This document shows positions 17,148-26,572 of a stretch of DNA of 64,000 bases, in pieces. The first letter of the stretch is position 1; every line of letters begins with the position of its first letter. Under the pieces are notes generated by a model. The model had not been told where the DNA came from. It made no database searches and saw nothing but the letters and a program-made list of their open reading frames with translations. This DNA comes from Brevibacillus brevis. GTDB taxonomy: Bacteria; Bacillota; Bacilli; Brevibacillales; Brevibacillaceae. The stretch is taken from contig NZ_CP030117.1 in NCBI RefSeq assembly GCF_001039275.2, forward strand, positions 4,744,501 through 4,808,500. The letters are read 5' to 3'. The translations under genes and the position numbers were made by a program.

Positions 17148-18377
17148 TCAAATCATAACTTGGGAAGATTTCTCACAGCTTTTTCTTTGCTGTTGCCGCT
17201 GCTCCCATAAGTATTGGCCGCGTTGATAAAACGGAAGCGCGATAAAGGTCAACAGCATAAGGATCGCGAAAATGAGCGGCCCTTGTCCAAAGCCGAGTAC
17301 CTGGAGCAACACCCCGCCGATCCAGGCACACACACTCTGTCCCAGGAAGGCAAAACCGCTGGCTCCGTAATACGCTCCACGTAAATGCTGGGGGGCGATT
17401 TCCCCGATCAGGATATCTCCGACGACAAAGCACAAGATTTCGCCGATCGTAAATACCACCATCGACACGGATAGCCAAAACAAATTCGTAAATAGCCCGA
17501 AACCGAACAGCCCTAATCCAAACAAGAGACAGCCCACCTTCAACGCGGTCATCGATGAGTACCGCTTCATAAACTTGGCGAGCGGATATTGAAGTGCTAA
17601 AACCGAGATGGTATTCACTACAAATAAAAAGGAATACGCCTCTATTCGATCATGCCCAATGTACTGCGAGAGTGTGGTGTCCAGATGTGAGTAGGCACCA
17701 GCAACGAACAAATTCCCGAGCAACAAGTAAAGAAATACTTTGTCTGTAAAAACAATGCGTGCCATCTGATTCATAGTGACCGGATCAGCAGCCGCGTCCT
17801 TCTTCAGCTGTTCCTTGAACATGACCATAAATACCACCAACACAACTGCGTACACAGCAAAAATGATGGCTGTGACGAGGAACGGTAGCAAGGACGTGCT
17901 CCCTGCACCCAGTTGCAAGCCGATTAATGGACCGATTGCTCCGCCCAGGTTGATCGCAAAATACCTGGCGTTAAAAACCGCTGCCCGCTGATCATCCGAC
18001 GTGACATCCGCCAGCAGGGCGCGTGCTGTAGGCTCAAATACGTTTCGAAAAAGACCGTTACAGGCACTTAAAACAAAGAACATCCACGTCTCCGTCGCAA
18101 AAACATACCCGATCAAGACGATGCTCCACGCTCCCATCGCAGTAATCATCACAGGATATCTGCCCAATCGGTCAGACAGTGCTCCCCCAGCAAAGCTGCT
18201 AATCGTCCCAACCAGCAAGCTGAGTGCGAGGATCGAGCCAACGATCGCCGGATCAATTCCTTTTACCTTTCCTAAATAAATGCCCAAAAACGGCAGCGTC
18301 ATAAAAAAGCCTGTGCGTGACAAAAATGTTCCGATAATGACTCCCCATGCCACTGGATGAAATCTCATTCTCCCCAT
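17148..18377 (-). CDS. MFS transporter
   Basis: This is a membrane protein of about 409 aa with around 12 hydrophobic helices. The motif GGALSDRLGRYPVM between helices 2 and 3 is the MFS signature. I place the start at ATG 18377 (MGRMRFHPVAWG) because GGGAAAGAG lies just upstream and the protein then begins near the first helix. A longer frame reaches 18518 but would add a charged tail and overlap the divergent gene. It is divergent from an SgrR-type regulator, a common pairing in Bacilli for drug or sugar efflux. The substrate is unknown. Confidence 0.88.
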   Translation of the reverse strand: MGRMRFHPVAWGVIIGTFLSRTGFFMTLPFLGIYLGKVKGIDPAIVGSILALSLLVGTISSFAGGALSDRLGRYPVMITAMGAWSIVLIGYVFATETWMFFVLSACNGLFRNVFEPTARALLADVTSDDQRAAVFNARYFAINLGGAIGPLIGLQLGAGSTSLLPFLVTAIIFAVYAVVLVVFMVMFKEQLKKDAAADPVTMNQMARIVFTDKVFLYLLLGNLFVAGAYSHLDTTLSQYIGHDRIEAYSFLFVVNTISVLALQYPLAKFMKRYSSMTALKVGCLLFGLGLFGFGLFTNLFWLSVSMVVFTIGEILCFVVGDILIGEIAPQHLRGAYYGASGFAFLGQSVCAWIGGVLLQVLGFGQGPLIFAILMLLTFIALPFYQRGQYLWEQRQQQRKSCEKSSQVMI

Positions 18378-18516
18378 CTCTCTTTCCCATTCCCGTTTGT
18401 TATCTCTCGTGTTATCTTCAGTATATGGAACTAGAAAAAGGGGAAAAAGGGTTCGATTTGATTGAATCCGATCACCTTTTCGAACATGCATTTTTAACTG
18501 AGAAATGAGGGCCTGC

Positions 18517-20370
18517 ATGGTTACCGTTCTGCATTTTTTAGAGCTTCGCTCGTTTTTTCATCAAGAAGAAATCGGGAAACCATTCCCTGTCACTATCGAA
18601 AAGCTGGCTGGGATTTGGCACTGTACGCCTCGTTACGCCAAGCTGATTGTCCGTAAGCTAGTCGAGCTGGGGTGGGTCGAATGGAAGGCGGGACGCGGGC
18701 GAGGGAATGTCTCGGTCATGACGCTTCATGCTGATTCCGATGAAATTCTTCTGGCCGAGGTCAAGCTGCAAATAGACAAGGGCGACATCAAAGAAGCAAT
18801 GGAGCTCATGAATCGCTACGGCAAAACAGCCGTCAAAGACCAGATCATGGATTGGCTCTCGGAAGGAATGGGCTTCTCCAGCGACTCTGTATCGAACCGT
18901 TCCCAAGATATCCTGCGCTTTCCCGTTTACCGCAGGATTGTGACGCTGGACCCTGGTCTGGTTTATTACCACTTCGATGCACATCTCGCGGGCCAAATTT
19001 TCAATACGCTCGTTCGTTACGATCTGAATAGTCGTTCGATTTTGCCTTCCATCGCCCACTCTTGGGAAAGCAGTCCAGATGCCACAGCATGGACCTTTTA
19101 TTTGAAAAAGAACGTGCTGTTTCATCACGGACGGGAACTATCTGCTCATGACGTCGTTTTTTCCCTGAATCGGCTTCGCTTGCATCCAGACACGTATGAA
19201 GCAAGCTGGATGTTTCGTGACATAGATCAGCTTATAGCCATTGACAACAGAACTGTGCGCATCCAGCTTAAAGAACCCAATTACTTGCTTCTGAGGCTGT
19301 TGGCGACGATACCCGCAAGCATTGTTCCAGAAGAAATCGTTCGGCAGGATGAGAAAGGCTTTGGAGAAAAGCCAATTGGAACAGGACCCTTTCAGCTGGT
19401 CCGACTTAACGAGGGGATCTGTATTCTAGAAGCATTTCCTGCTCATTTTCTGGGGAGACCGCAGTTGGATCGTGTGGAAATTTTGATTTTTCCCGAGTTG
19501 GACATGGGGTGCCTAAAAGAACCAAATTGGGCGTCTGTAATGGTGTCGCACGGTGTCCAGTCGAAAGCACTAGCATTGAAGGAAGCCGTCATTCAGGATG
19601 GTCAGGACTGGTGCGATACGGAGGCGTTTTTTTCGTGCTGTAATTTGCTTGTTTTTAACCAGTGGGAGAGCGGTCCACACAATCATTTCAAGTTCCGTCA
19701 GGCGCTTGATAAGCTGATTGATCGCGATCAAATGATTGCCGATTTGGGCGGTGATCGCATCTATCCCGCAAAAGGCTTCCGCACGTATCACCCTGTTTTA
19801 AGGGAGGTAAGAGCGAAAGAGAACGAGCAGCCCTGCCATGCCGAAATCATGTCCCTGCTACAGGAAAGCAACTATCAGGGAGAAACATTGCGTCTCGTGA
19901 CCACAGCCTACCATGAAGAAGATGCGCTATGGATTCAACAACGATGCCGCGAGTATGGCATTCATCTGGAAGTCGCTGTGAGAGAACCATGGGAATTTTC
20001 GAATCGCGACTGTTTGCCCGAACATGACTGCCAGTTGTACGGCAATGTGTTTAGCAGCGATCAAATTAGCGAGCTGGAGATGTATTTGCAAAGAAATTAC
20101 TTTCTCCCCGCATTTGATGAATCGTTGGCTTTTGCCATCAACGAGGAGATTTGCCTGACGTTTCAGGAGCCAGACAGGCTTGCGCGGGAGCACCATCTCG
20201 CCAGGATTGAGGCCATGATTAAAGAAAACTATGCTGTTTTGTATCTCGTTCAGAAAAAGACCCTTACGTCGTTCCACAAGTCTCTACGAGGCGTGTCGAT
20301 CAATTCGTCGGGCTGGCTGGACTTTCATAAGATCTGGTTTCAGCCGGAGTCGTTGCACCAGCAGTTGTAA
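18517..20370 (+). CDS. SgrR-family regulator with solute-binding domain
   Basis: The 617-aa protein starts at ATG 18517 after GAGGG; an ATG at 18505 is in frame but has a poorer site. The first 110 residues form a winged helix (IEKLAGIWHCTPRYAKLIVRKL, then VEWKAGRGRGN). From about residue 130 a family-5 extracytoplasmic solute-binding domain follows (LAGQIFNTLVRYD, then IAHSWESSPDATAWTFYLKK), but there is no signal peptide, so it acts in the cytoplasm. In E. coli SgrR senses sugar-phosphate stress. Here it probably controls the divergent MFS gene in response to a small ligand. The family is clear; the ligand is not known. Confidence 0.88.
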   Translation: MVTVLHFLELRSFFHQEEIGKPFPVTIEKLAGIWHCTPRYAKLIVRKLVELGWVEWKAGRGRGNVSVMTLHADSDEILLAEVKLQIDKGDIKEAMELMNRYGKTAVKDQIMDWLSEGMGFSSDSVSNRSQDILRFPVYRRIVTLDPGLVYYHFDAHLAGQIFNTLVRYDLNSRSILPSIAHSWESSPDATAWTFYLKKNVLFHHGRELSAHDVVFSLNRLRLHPDTYEASWMFRDIDQLIAIDNRTVRIQLKEPNYLLLRLLATIPASIVPEEIVRQDEKGFGEKPIGTGPFQLVRLNEGICILEAFPAHFLGRPQLDRVEILIFPELDMGCLKEPNWASVMVSHGVQSKALALKEAVIQDGQDWCDTEAFFSCCNLLVFNQWESGPHNHFKFRQALDKLIDRDQMIADLGGDRIYPAKGFRTYHPVLREVRAKENEQPCHAEIMSLLQESNYQGETLRLVTTAYHEEDALWIQQRCREYGIHLEVAVREPWEFSNRDCLPEHDCQLYGNVFSSDQISELEMYLQRNYFLPAFDESLAFAINEEICLTFQEPDRLAREHHLARIEAMIKENYAVLYLVQKKTLTSFHKSLRGVSINSSGWLDFHKIWFQPESLHQQL

Positions 20371-20386
20371 GAAGGAGCTGTGGAGG

Positions 20387-20504
20387 GGGAAGAAGTGCAT
20401 TTCCAGTTTACGCTTCGGCCTCCGCCCTGCTGTGGGTATAACTGGCCGCTCCGAAATAAATGGCGGGCTCCAGAGGCTCTTGGACTGGAAATACACTTCT
20501 TCCC
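20387..20504. repeat. Long inverted repeat (21-base arms) downstream of the SgrR-type gene
   Basis: The arms are 20387-20407 and 20484-20504 and match at 20 of 21 positions, with a 76-base loop. If transcribed on the minus strand the one mismatch becomes a U-G wobble. The loop can form further pairing (GGCCTCCGCC with the GGCGGGCTCCAGAGGC region). It may be a miniature mobile or intergenic repeat unit, or part of an RNA. No target duplication was evident. Confidence 0.6.
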
Positions 20505-20616
20505 ACGCGGCTTTTGTAAAAAAAGGTGATGCTAGAAGCCATTCTTCGAAGGATTATGAAAGCATCCCTGAGTTGACCTCTAAAAATGGGGTAAAACCAG
20601 GAAGAAAACGAAAGCT

Positions 20617-20708
20617 GTACGGAAGTCCGGTCACATGTTTGGAAGGAGACCGCCCGTACGAAGTGAGGTTACAGGCGACTGGAAAACATGTGACAGGGGT
20701 TCGCCCCG
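20617..20708 (+). ncRNA. Candidate structured RNA with pseudoknot-like pairing
   Basis: An 11-base helix can form between 20630-20640 (GTCACATGTTT) and 20684-20694. GTACGG at 20617-20622 can pair with CCGTAC at 20654-20659 inside that loop, giving a pseudoknot or a switch between two forms. A GGGG-TTCG-CCCC hairpin follows at 20697-20708, and an intrinsic terminator closes the unit at 20747-20785. The block matches no RNA family I can name. It could be a small RNA or the 3' UTR of the regulator gene. Confidence 0.4.
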
Positions 20709-20746
20709 ACCACAGCCGTCCGGGGACATCTTTATTCTTTCATGCT

Positions 20747-20785
20747 AAAAAAGCAATCCAAGAGCGAGCCTTGGACTGCTTTTTT
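20747..20785. terminator. Bidirectional intrinsic terminator
   Basis: AAAAAAGCA-TCCAAG pairs with CTTGGA-TGCTTTTTT around AGCGAGC. It has U-tracts in both directions, and serves the plus-strand regulator region and the minus-strand nagA gene. Confidence 0.85.
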
Positions 20786-20794
20786 ATTTAGAAA

Positions 20795-21964
20795 CTATTT
20801 TGACTGGTGATAGACTTCTTTACCCGCAACAAACGTCATGGTCACGTCAAATTGTGAATTCAATACCGTAATATCTGCATCATACCCTACCGCCAAACGT
20901 CCTTTTCGCTCGCCGATGCCAAGGATGCTTGCTGGTGTCAGGGAAGCCATTTCCACTGCATCTGGCAAAGAGACACCACTCAGCGTCACCATATTGCCGA
21001 CCGCCCGATTCAGCGTCAAAATGCTTCCGGCAAGCGTCCCATCAGCGAGCTTCGCCTGATTATCTTGAACGTGAACCTCTTGTCCACCGAGGTCGTACGT
21101 CCCTTCGCCCATCGCGGCTGCACGCATGGAATCGCTGACGAGGGCGAGACGTTCTGCCGTTTTGACCCGATACAAAATCTTCATGACTGCTGGATGCACA
21201 TGGATGCCATCTGCGATCAGCTCTGTGCTCAACTGCTCATGATACATCGCGGCGCCAACTACGCCCGGCTCCCGATGATGCAGCCCTGTCATGGCATTGA
21301 AGCAATGGGTAAAATGGCGTACGCCCGCATCCACCGCTTCCGTCGCCTGAGCGAACGTAGCGCCTGTATGTCCAGCAGACACGATGACATCGCGTTCTTT
21401 TAACCAGGCAATCGCTTCAAGTGCTTCCGGTTGTTCAGGCGCAATCGTCACGACCTTGATCAGACCTTCTGATAGTCCGTAGAGCTTTTGCACTGCATCG
21501 AGCTTGGGTATCGCGATGTTTTCTTCTTTTTGCGCTCCCTTGTAACGAGGATTGATCCACGGACCTTCCAGATGGATGCCGATCGCTTGTGCCCCCGGAA
21601 GCCCTTCCCTGCTGTTCTGAGCGATGTTTACCAGTACCTTCTCTAATTGATCATAAGGAGCCGTCATCGTCGTCGCCAAAAACGACGTCACTCCATGCCG
21701 CGCGAGTGCAGTCGAGATGGCCTGAAGTGATTCCGGTGTCCCGTCCATCGTGTCGTATCCGTCAATCCCATGCATGTGCATATCGACGAAGCCAGGGCAA
21801 ATCCAGCCATCCTCTACTGTCATCACATGATCTGGCAAAGCTTTTCCATACGCATCAGCCTTGCCAGCATAGGAGATCGTTCCATTTCCCACGACGACGA
21901 GACCATTATGCAATTCATGTCCATCTGCGACAAGGTTACCCTTGAGAGCGTATTCCTGATTCAA
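20795..21964 (-). CDS. nagA: N-acetylglucosamine-6-phosphate deacetylase
   Basis: This 389-aa amidohydrolase has the usual family length. Metal and substrate motifs are present: VDMHMHGIDGYDTMD, HLEGPWIN, VSAGHTGATF, HFTHCFNAM and LVSDSM. It removes acetate from GlcNAc-6-phosphate in the cytoplasm, giving glucosamine-6-phosphate for glycolysis or cell-wall recycling. It stands alone; no nagB or nagR is adjacent, although a GlcNAc-kinase-like gene lies far away at 62891-63907. It is closed by the terminator at 20747-20785. Confidence 0.96.
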   Translation of the reverse strand: MNQEYALKGNLVADGHELHNGLVVVGNGTISYAGKADAYGKALPDHVMTVEDGWICPGFVDMHMHGIDGYDTMDGTPESLQAISTALARHGVTSFLATTMTAPYDQLEKVLVNIAQNSREGLPGAQAIGIHLEGPWINPRYKGAQKEENIAIPKLDAVQKLYGLSEGLIKVVTIAPEQPEALEAIAWLKERDVIVSAGHTGATFAQATEAVDAGVRHFTHCFNAMTGLHHREPGVVGAAMYHEQLSTELIADGIHVHPAVMKILYRVKTAERLALVSDSMRAAAMGEGTYDLGGQEVHVQDNQAKLADGTLAGSILTLNRAVGNMVTLSGVSLPDAVEMASLTPASILGIGERKGRLAVGYDADITVLNSQFDVTMTFVAGKEVYHQSK

Positions 21965-22011
21965 TTTGATTTCCTCCGTCTTTCGCGTGGCTTTCTCTGC
22001 ACGTTTTTATT

Positions 22012-23091
22012 CTACTGAGGTTGCCCCAGATTGCTGCAAATCCTCGTCGTTTCCGCTGCCAGCTTTTCAACCAGCTCACCCGCGCTAATTTCTTGGCTAA
22101 GTGGAGCTGCCTGCCCCGCCCACATCGACATGTACGCACTTTGCTGCTGCTTGCCCGCAGCGGCTCGAATGTCTTTGGTCAGGGCATTTTGTACCGGATA
22201 GGTCGGAAGCTCAGGATCAAGCGGGGCGAGTGTTGTCATAAACTCATTTTGAATGCCCCTTGCCCATTTTCCAGAGAAAGCACGTGTCATCACGATGGAC
22301 TCTTCTTTCGTCTCCAAAATGGCCTTCTTGTGCAGGGCATGTGCTCCGCTCTCCTTGCAGGTCAGAAAAGCCGTTCCGAGCTGAGCCGCCTGTGCCCCTA
22401 GCGCGAGTGCTGCTGCGATCCCTCGCCCATCCATGATCCCTCCAGCCGCGATTACGGGAATCTTGACCCGATCCACGATTTGCGGGACGAGCGCCATTGT
22501 TCCAATCATATTGCTTGGTGAATCCGGCAAAAAGGACCCTCGGTGCCCGCCTGCTTCGCTGCCTTGGGCGGCAATCATATCGACTCCGCTCGCTTCCAAT
22601 GCAATCGCTTCGCGAACGGTTGTCGCTGTTCCGATGACAGTGATTCCCCGCTGCTTCAACTCTGCCATCAAGCGATGATCCAGAACACCAAAGGTAAAGC
22701 TGAAAACAGCGGGATGTTCCTCCAAGACAACAGCCATCTGCTCAGCAAACGGCTCTGTAAATTGCGTCACCTGCGGATTGTGCGGGATGCCCAATCGATC
22801 TCGCACATCATTCATGGCCTGGGCAACGCCTTCTGCGATCGGCTGATCCGCATCGAAATCTTCGGGAATAAACAGATTCACGCCAAACGGTTTGTCTGTT
22901 AACGCCCGAATGGACTTGATCGCCCCACGAATCTGCTCAGGAGACATATATGCGGCACCGAGCGTTCCGAGTCCCCCCGCTTCTGAGACAGCGGCTACCA
23001 GGGCAGGTGTGGTCGCTCCCCCTGCCATTGGCGCCTGAATAATCGGCCATTTCAAATGGAAACGCGAAGTGATAGGATTGTTTGTCCACAT
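22012..23091 (-). CDS. Nitronate monooxygenase family flavoprotein
   Basis: This 359-aa TIM-barrel FMN enzyme shows WPIIQAPMAGGATTPALVAAVS at the N-terminus, GSEAGGHRGSF in the middle, and the phosphate-binding AAGGIMDGRGIAAALALGA later. The family oxidises alkyl nitronates such as propionate-3-nitronate and also includes enoyl-ACP reductase FabK-like members; length and motifs favour the nitronate group. It starts 25 bases after the end of the VOC-NUDIX gene at 23117, so the two may be co-transcribed. Confidence 0.9.
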   Translation of the reverse strand: MWTNNPITSRFHLKWPIIQAPMAGGATTPALVAAVSEAGGLGTLGAAYMSPEQIRGAIKSIRALTDKPFGVNLFIPEDFDADQPIAEGVAQAMNDVRDRLGIPHNPQVTQFTEPFAEQMAVVLEEHPAVFSFTFGVLDHRLMAELKQRGITVIGTATTVREAIALEASGVDMIAAQGSEAGGHRGSFLPDSPSNMIGTMALVPQIVDRVKIPVIAAGGIMDGRGIAAALALGAQAAQLGTAFLTCKESGAHALHKKAILETKEESIVMTRAFSGKWARGIQNEFMTTLAPLDPELPTYPVQNALTKDIRAAAGKQQQSAYMSMWAGQAAPLSQEISAGELVEKLAAETTRICSNLGQPQ

Positions 23092-23116
23092 GGTTTTCCC
23101 ACTCCTCTATATTGGT

Positions 23117-24184
<1,068 letters not shown>

Positions 24185-24350
24185 TTATTATAGCAAACAC
24201 AAGGCGGTTGCTTCTTCTCCCCATTGTCCTCCAACATTTCCCTCTTTTCAATTCCCAAATTGCCTCATCCCCACTTCTCCCTATACAAAAACGAGCGTCT
24301 TCCTCGTACCTAAACGGGAAAACGCTCGCCAAATCCACTATTTGCAAAAA

Positions 24351-25382
24351 CTATGCTTTTGAACGTGCCAGCAAGTACAAGAAATACGGAGCACCGATAA
24401 CGGCTACCACGATACCAGTCGGAATCTCTGACGGCTGCATGATCCAGCGTCCGATAGTATCAGCCACGATAACCAATAGCGCACCCGTCAGCGCTGATGT
24501 AGGCAAAAGCATCTCATGCTTTGGCCCCACTAGTCTGCGGGCCAAATGCGGACCGATCAACCCGACAAAACCGATGCCTCCGCTCACTGCCACGCAGGCA
24601 GCGGCAAGCCCGACTGCGGCAGCCAGCAGCTTCAATTGCTCTTTGGCAACGGGTGCACCCAAGCCTTTCGCCAACTCTTCTCCCAAATTGAGCACGTTCA
24701 TAACACGTGCTTTGTAAAAAACATAGGGGATTAAAATGGCGATCCAAGGCAGCAACGAAAGAACGAACTTCCAGTTGGTCCCCCAAATACTACCCGCGAG
24801 CCAAGTCGCCACAAACTGGTATTTGTCCGGACTCAGCTTCAGCGTCAAGACGATCATCGCAGCACTCATCCCAGCCGCCACGGCAATCCCCGTCAATACG
24901 ATACGGGTCGGAGACAATCCCTTGTGCCTTTTATAGGACAATGCGAAGATCAGCGCTGCTGTCACGCTGGCTCCAATCAACGCCAACACTGGCAGCAAAA
25001 AAACAGGTGCCGCAGACGTTGATGGGTAAAACGAAATGAACAACATCACCATCAAGCCAGCACCAGCGTTGATCCCTAAAATACCAGGTTCGGCCAACGC
25101 GTTGCGAGAAATCCCTTGAATAATACACCCGGATACGGCAAGTCCTGCCCCGATCAAGAGGGAAATAACAATCCGCGGCAGGCGGAATTCAAACAAGATC
25201 AAGCTTTGTTTGTCTGTTCCTGAACCGATTAGCGTCAGCAGGAGATCGCTTGGTGACAACCGTATGTAGCCTGTGTTCATACTGATGATAAACGCGATAA
25301 CAATGAGGATAGCGAGTATCGTCATAACCGCAAAAGCTCTATTTCTTTTACGCGTTTGGTAATGGGAAACAATATGCTGCAT
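24351..25382 (-). CDS. FecCD-family siderophore ABC permease (second)
   Basis: This 343-aa polytopic protein is of the BtuC/FecD type, with about 9-10 hydrophobic helices. Typical elements are FRLPRIVISLLIGAGLAVSGCIIQGISRN, NPLAEPGILG-like NALAEPGILGINAGAG, and GFVGLIGPHLARRLVG near the end. It forms a heterodimer with the protein encoded at 25385-26449 and moves ferric siderophore across the membrane. The genes are 2 bases apart. No ATPase gene follows, as in the Bacillus feu system where a shared ATPase is used. Confidence 0.95.
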   Translation of the reverse strand: MQHIVSHYQTRKRNRAFAVMTILAILIVIAFIISMNTGYIRLSPSDLLLTLIGSGTDKQSLILFEFRLPRIVISLLIGAGLAVSGCIIQGISRNALAEPGILGINAGAGLMVMLFISFYPSTSAAPVFLLPVLALIGASVTAALIFALSYKRHKGLSPTRIVLTGIAVAAGMSAAMIVLTLKLSPDKYQFVATWLAGSIWGTNWKFVLSLLPWIAILIPYVFYKARVMNVLNLGEELAKGLGAPVAKEQLKLLAAAVGLAAACVAVSGGIGFVGLIGPHLARRLVGPKHEMLLPTSALTGALLVIVADTIGRWIMQPSEIPTGIVVAVIGAPYFLYLLARSKA

Positions 25383-25384
25383 GA

Positions 25385-26449
25385 TTACATCTCCCTTCTT
25401 TCTTTACGCGCCAAGTAAAGGAAGAACGGTACACCGATAAGCGCAATAAGTGCCCCTAACGGCGTCTCATACGGCGGATTTACCATTCTTGCGGCCAAAT
25501 CGGCGAAAACAACGAGCAGGCTGCCTAAAATGGCCGAGCAAGGAATGATCCATCGGTAGTCGACCCCAACCAAAAAGCGGGTCAAATGCGGAACAATCAA
25601 TCCAACAAAGCCTACAGCCCCAACAACGGCGACTGCTGATCCAGCCAAAATCAGGACGATGATCATGCCTGCCAGTTTCACTAACGCCGTGCGCTGCCCC
25701 AATCCTTTCGCTACATCTTCTCCAAGACTGAGCATCGTAATGGAACGCGACAGCATCATCGCTCCAATAAGGGCTACGAGAATCCACGGAAACATGACTT
25801 CAAGCTGAAACCACTTGGTTCCCGCCACACCGCCTGCATACCAGAAGGCCAAATCTTGTCCGATTTTAAAGTAAAGGGCAATCCCTTCGCTTAACGCAGA
25901 CAATAGTGCGGTCAATGCGGCTCCCGCCAAAACGAGGCGCACCGGAGTTAAGCCGCCTTTTGCCAAGGAACCAATCCCGTAAACCATACCGGCCCCAACG
26001 CCAGCGCCCAAAAAGCTGTAGAGAATCAGATACATGAACGGCAGACCCGGGAAAAAAGCGAAGCAGAGAGCCAAAACAAATCCGGCACCTGCATTCAACC
26101 CAAGCAATCCGGAATCTGCCAGCGGGTTGCGTGTCATCCCTTGCATAATCGCACCTGCAACAGCGAGGCTGGCCCCGACCATTGCACCGCCGAGCAGACG
26201 CGGCAAACGAATCTCCTGAATAATTTGGTGTTGCGTAATATCAGGATTAAATTGAAAAATAGCTTCCCATACGACAGCAAAGTGGATGTCGGCTGCTCCA
26301 AATGACACAGACAAAAACATCCCCAGTATTAATGCGAAAACCCCGCCAGTCAAAATGAGCGTCGCTGCCCAAGGGCGAGAGCGAAACGCAACCGGCTTTC
26401 CGTTATTCCCCTCTTTCAGAGAATGTGCGTGTTGACTCATACGTGCCAC
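25385..26449 (-). CDS. FecCD-family siderophore ABC permease (first)
   Basis: The 354-aa product carries the same fold as its neighbour: IRLPRLLGGAMVGASLAVAGAIMQGMTRN, DSGLLGLNAGAGF and GFVGLIVPHLTRFLVG. The N-terminus adds about 30 cytoplasmic residues. It is transcribed away from a Fur box at 26487-26505, about 38 bases upstream of the start. Together with the lipoproteins at 28295 or 29561 it should import an iron siderophore. A paralogous pair is the norm for this transporter family. Confidence 0.95.
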   Translation of the reverse strand: MARMSQHAHSLKEGNNGKPVAFRSRPWAATLILTGGVFALILGMFLSVSFGAADIHFAVVWEAIFQFNPDITQHQIIQEIRLPRLLGGAMVGASLAVAGAIMQGMTRNPLADSGLLGLNAGAGFVLALCFAFFPGLPFMYLILYSFLGAGVGAGMVYGIGSLAKGGLTPVRLVLAGAALTALLSALSEGIALYFKIGQDLAFWYAGGVAGTKWFQLEVMFPWILVALIGAMMLSRSITMLSLGEDVAKGLGQRTALVKLAGMIIVLILAGSAVAVVGAVGFVGLIVPHLTRFLVGVDYRWIIPCSAILGSLLVVFADLAARMVNPPYETPLGALIALIGVPFFLYLARKERREM

Positions 26450-26486
26450 CTTTTTTTCGTTAGTTTGGAGCTGAGTTGCTTTTGTT

Positions 26487-26505
26487 GATATTGATTCTTA
26501 TTATC
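26487..26505 (-). promoter_or_regulatory. Fur box upstream of the siderophore permeases
   Basis: GATATTGATTCTTATTATC matches the 19-base Fur consensus at 16 positions. It lies just upstream of the permease start at 26449, where Fur with iron would block transcription. Confidence 0.75.
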
Positions 26506-26572
26506 ATAAAAGAATTTTAGGCGATGCATGAAAACTGTGTCAATGGACAATCGCGAACTTGTCTTTGTACAT

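Noticed and set aside
20641..20660. GGAAGGAGACCGCCC resembling the B12 box of a cobalamin riboswitch
   Set aside because: The other conserved parts of that riboswitch are not present and no cobalamin gene follows.
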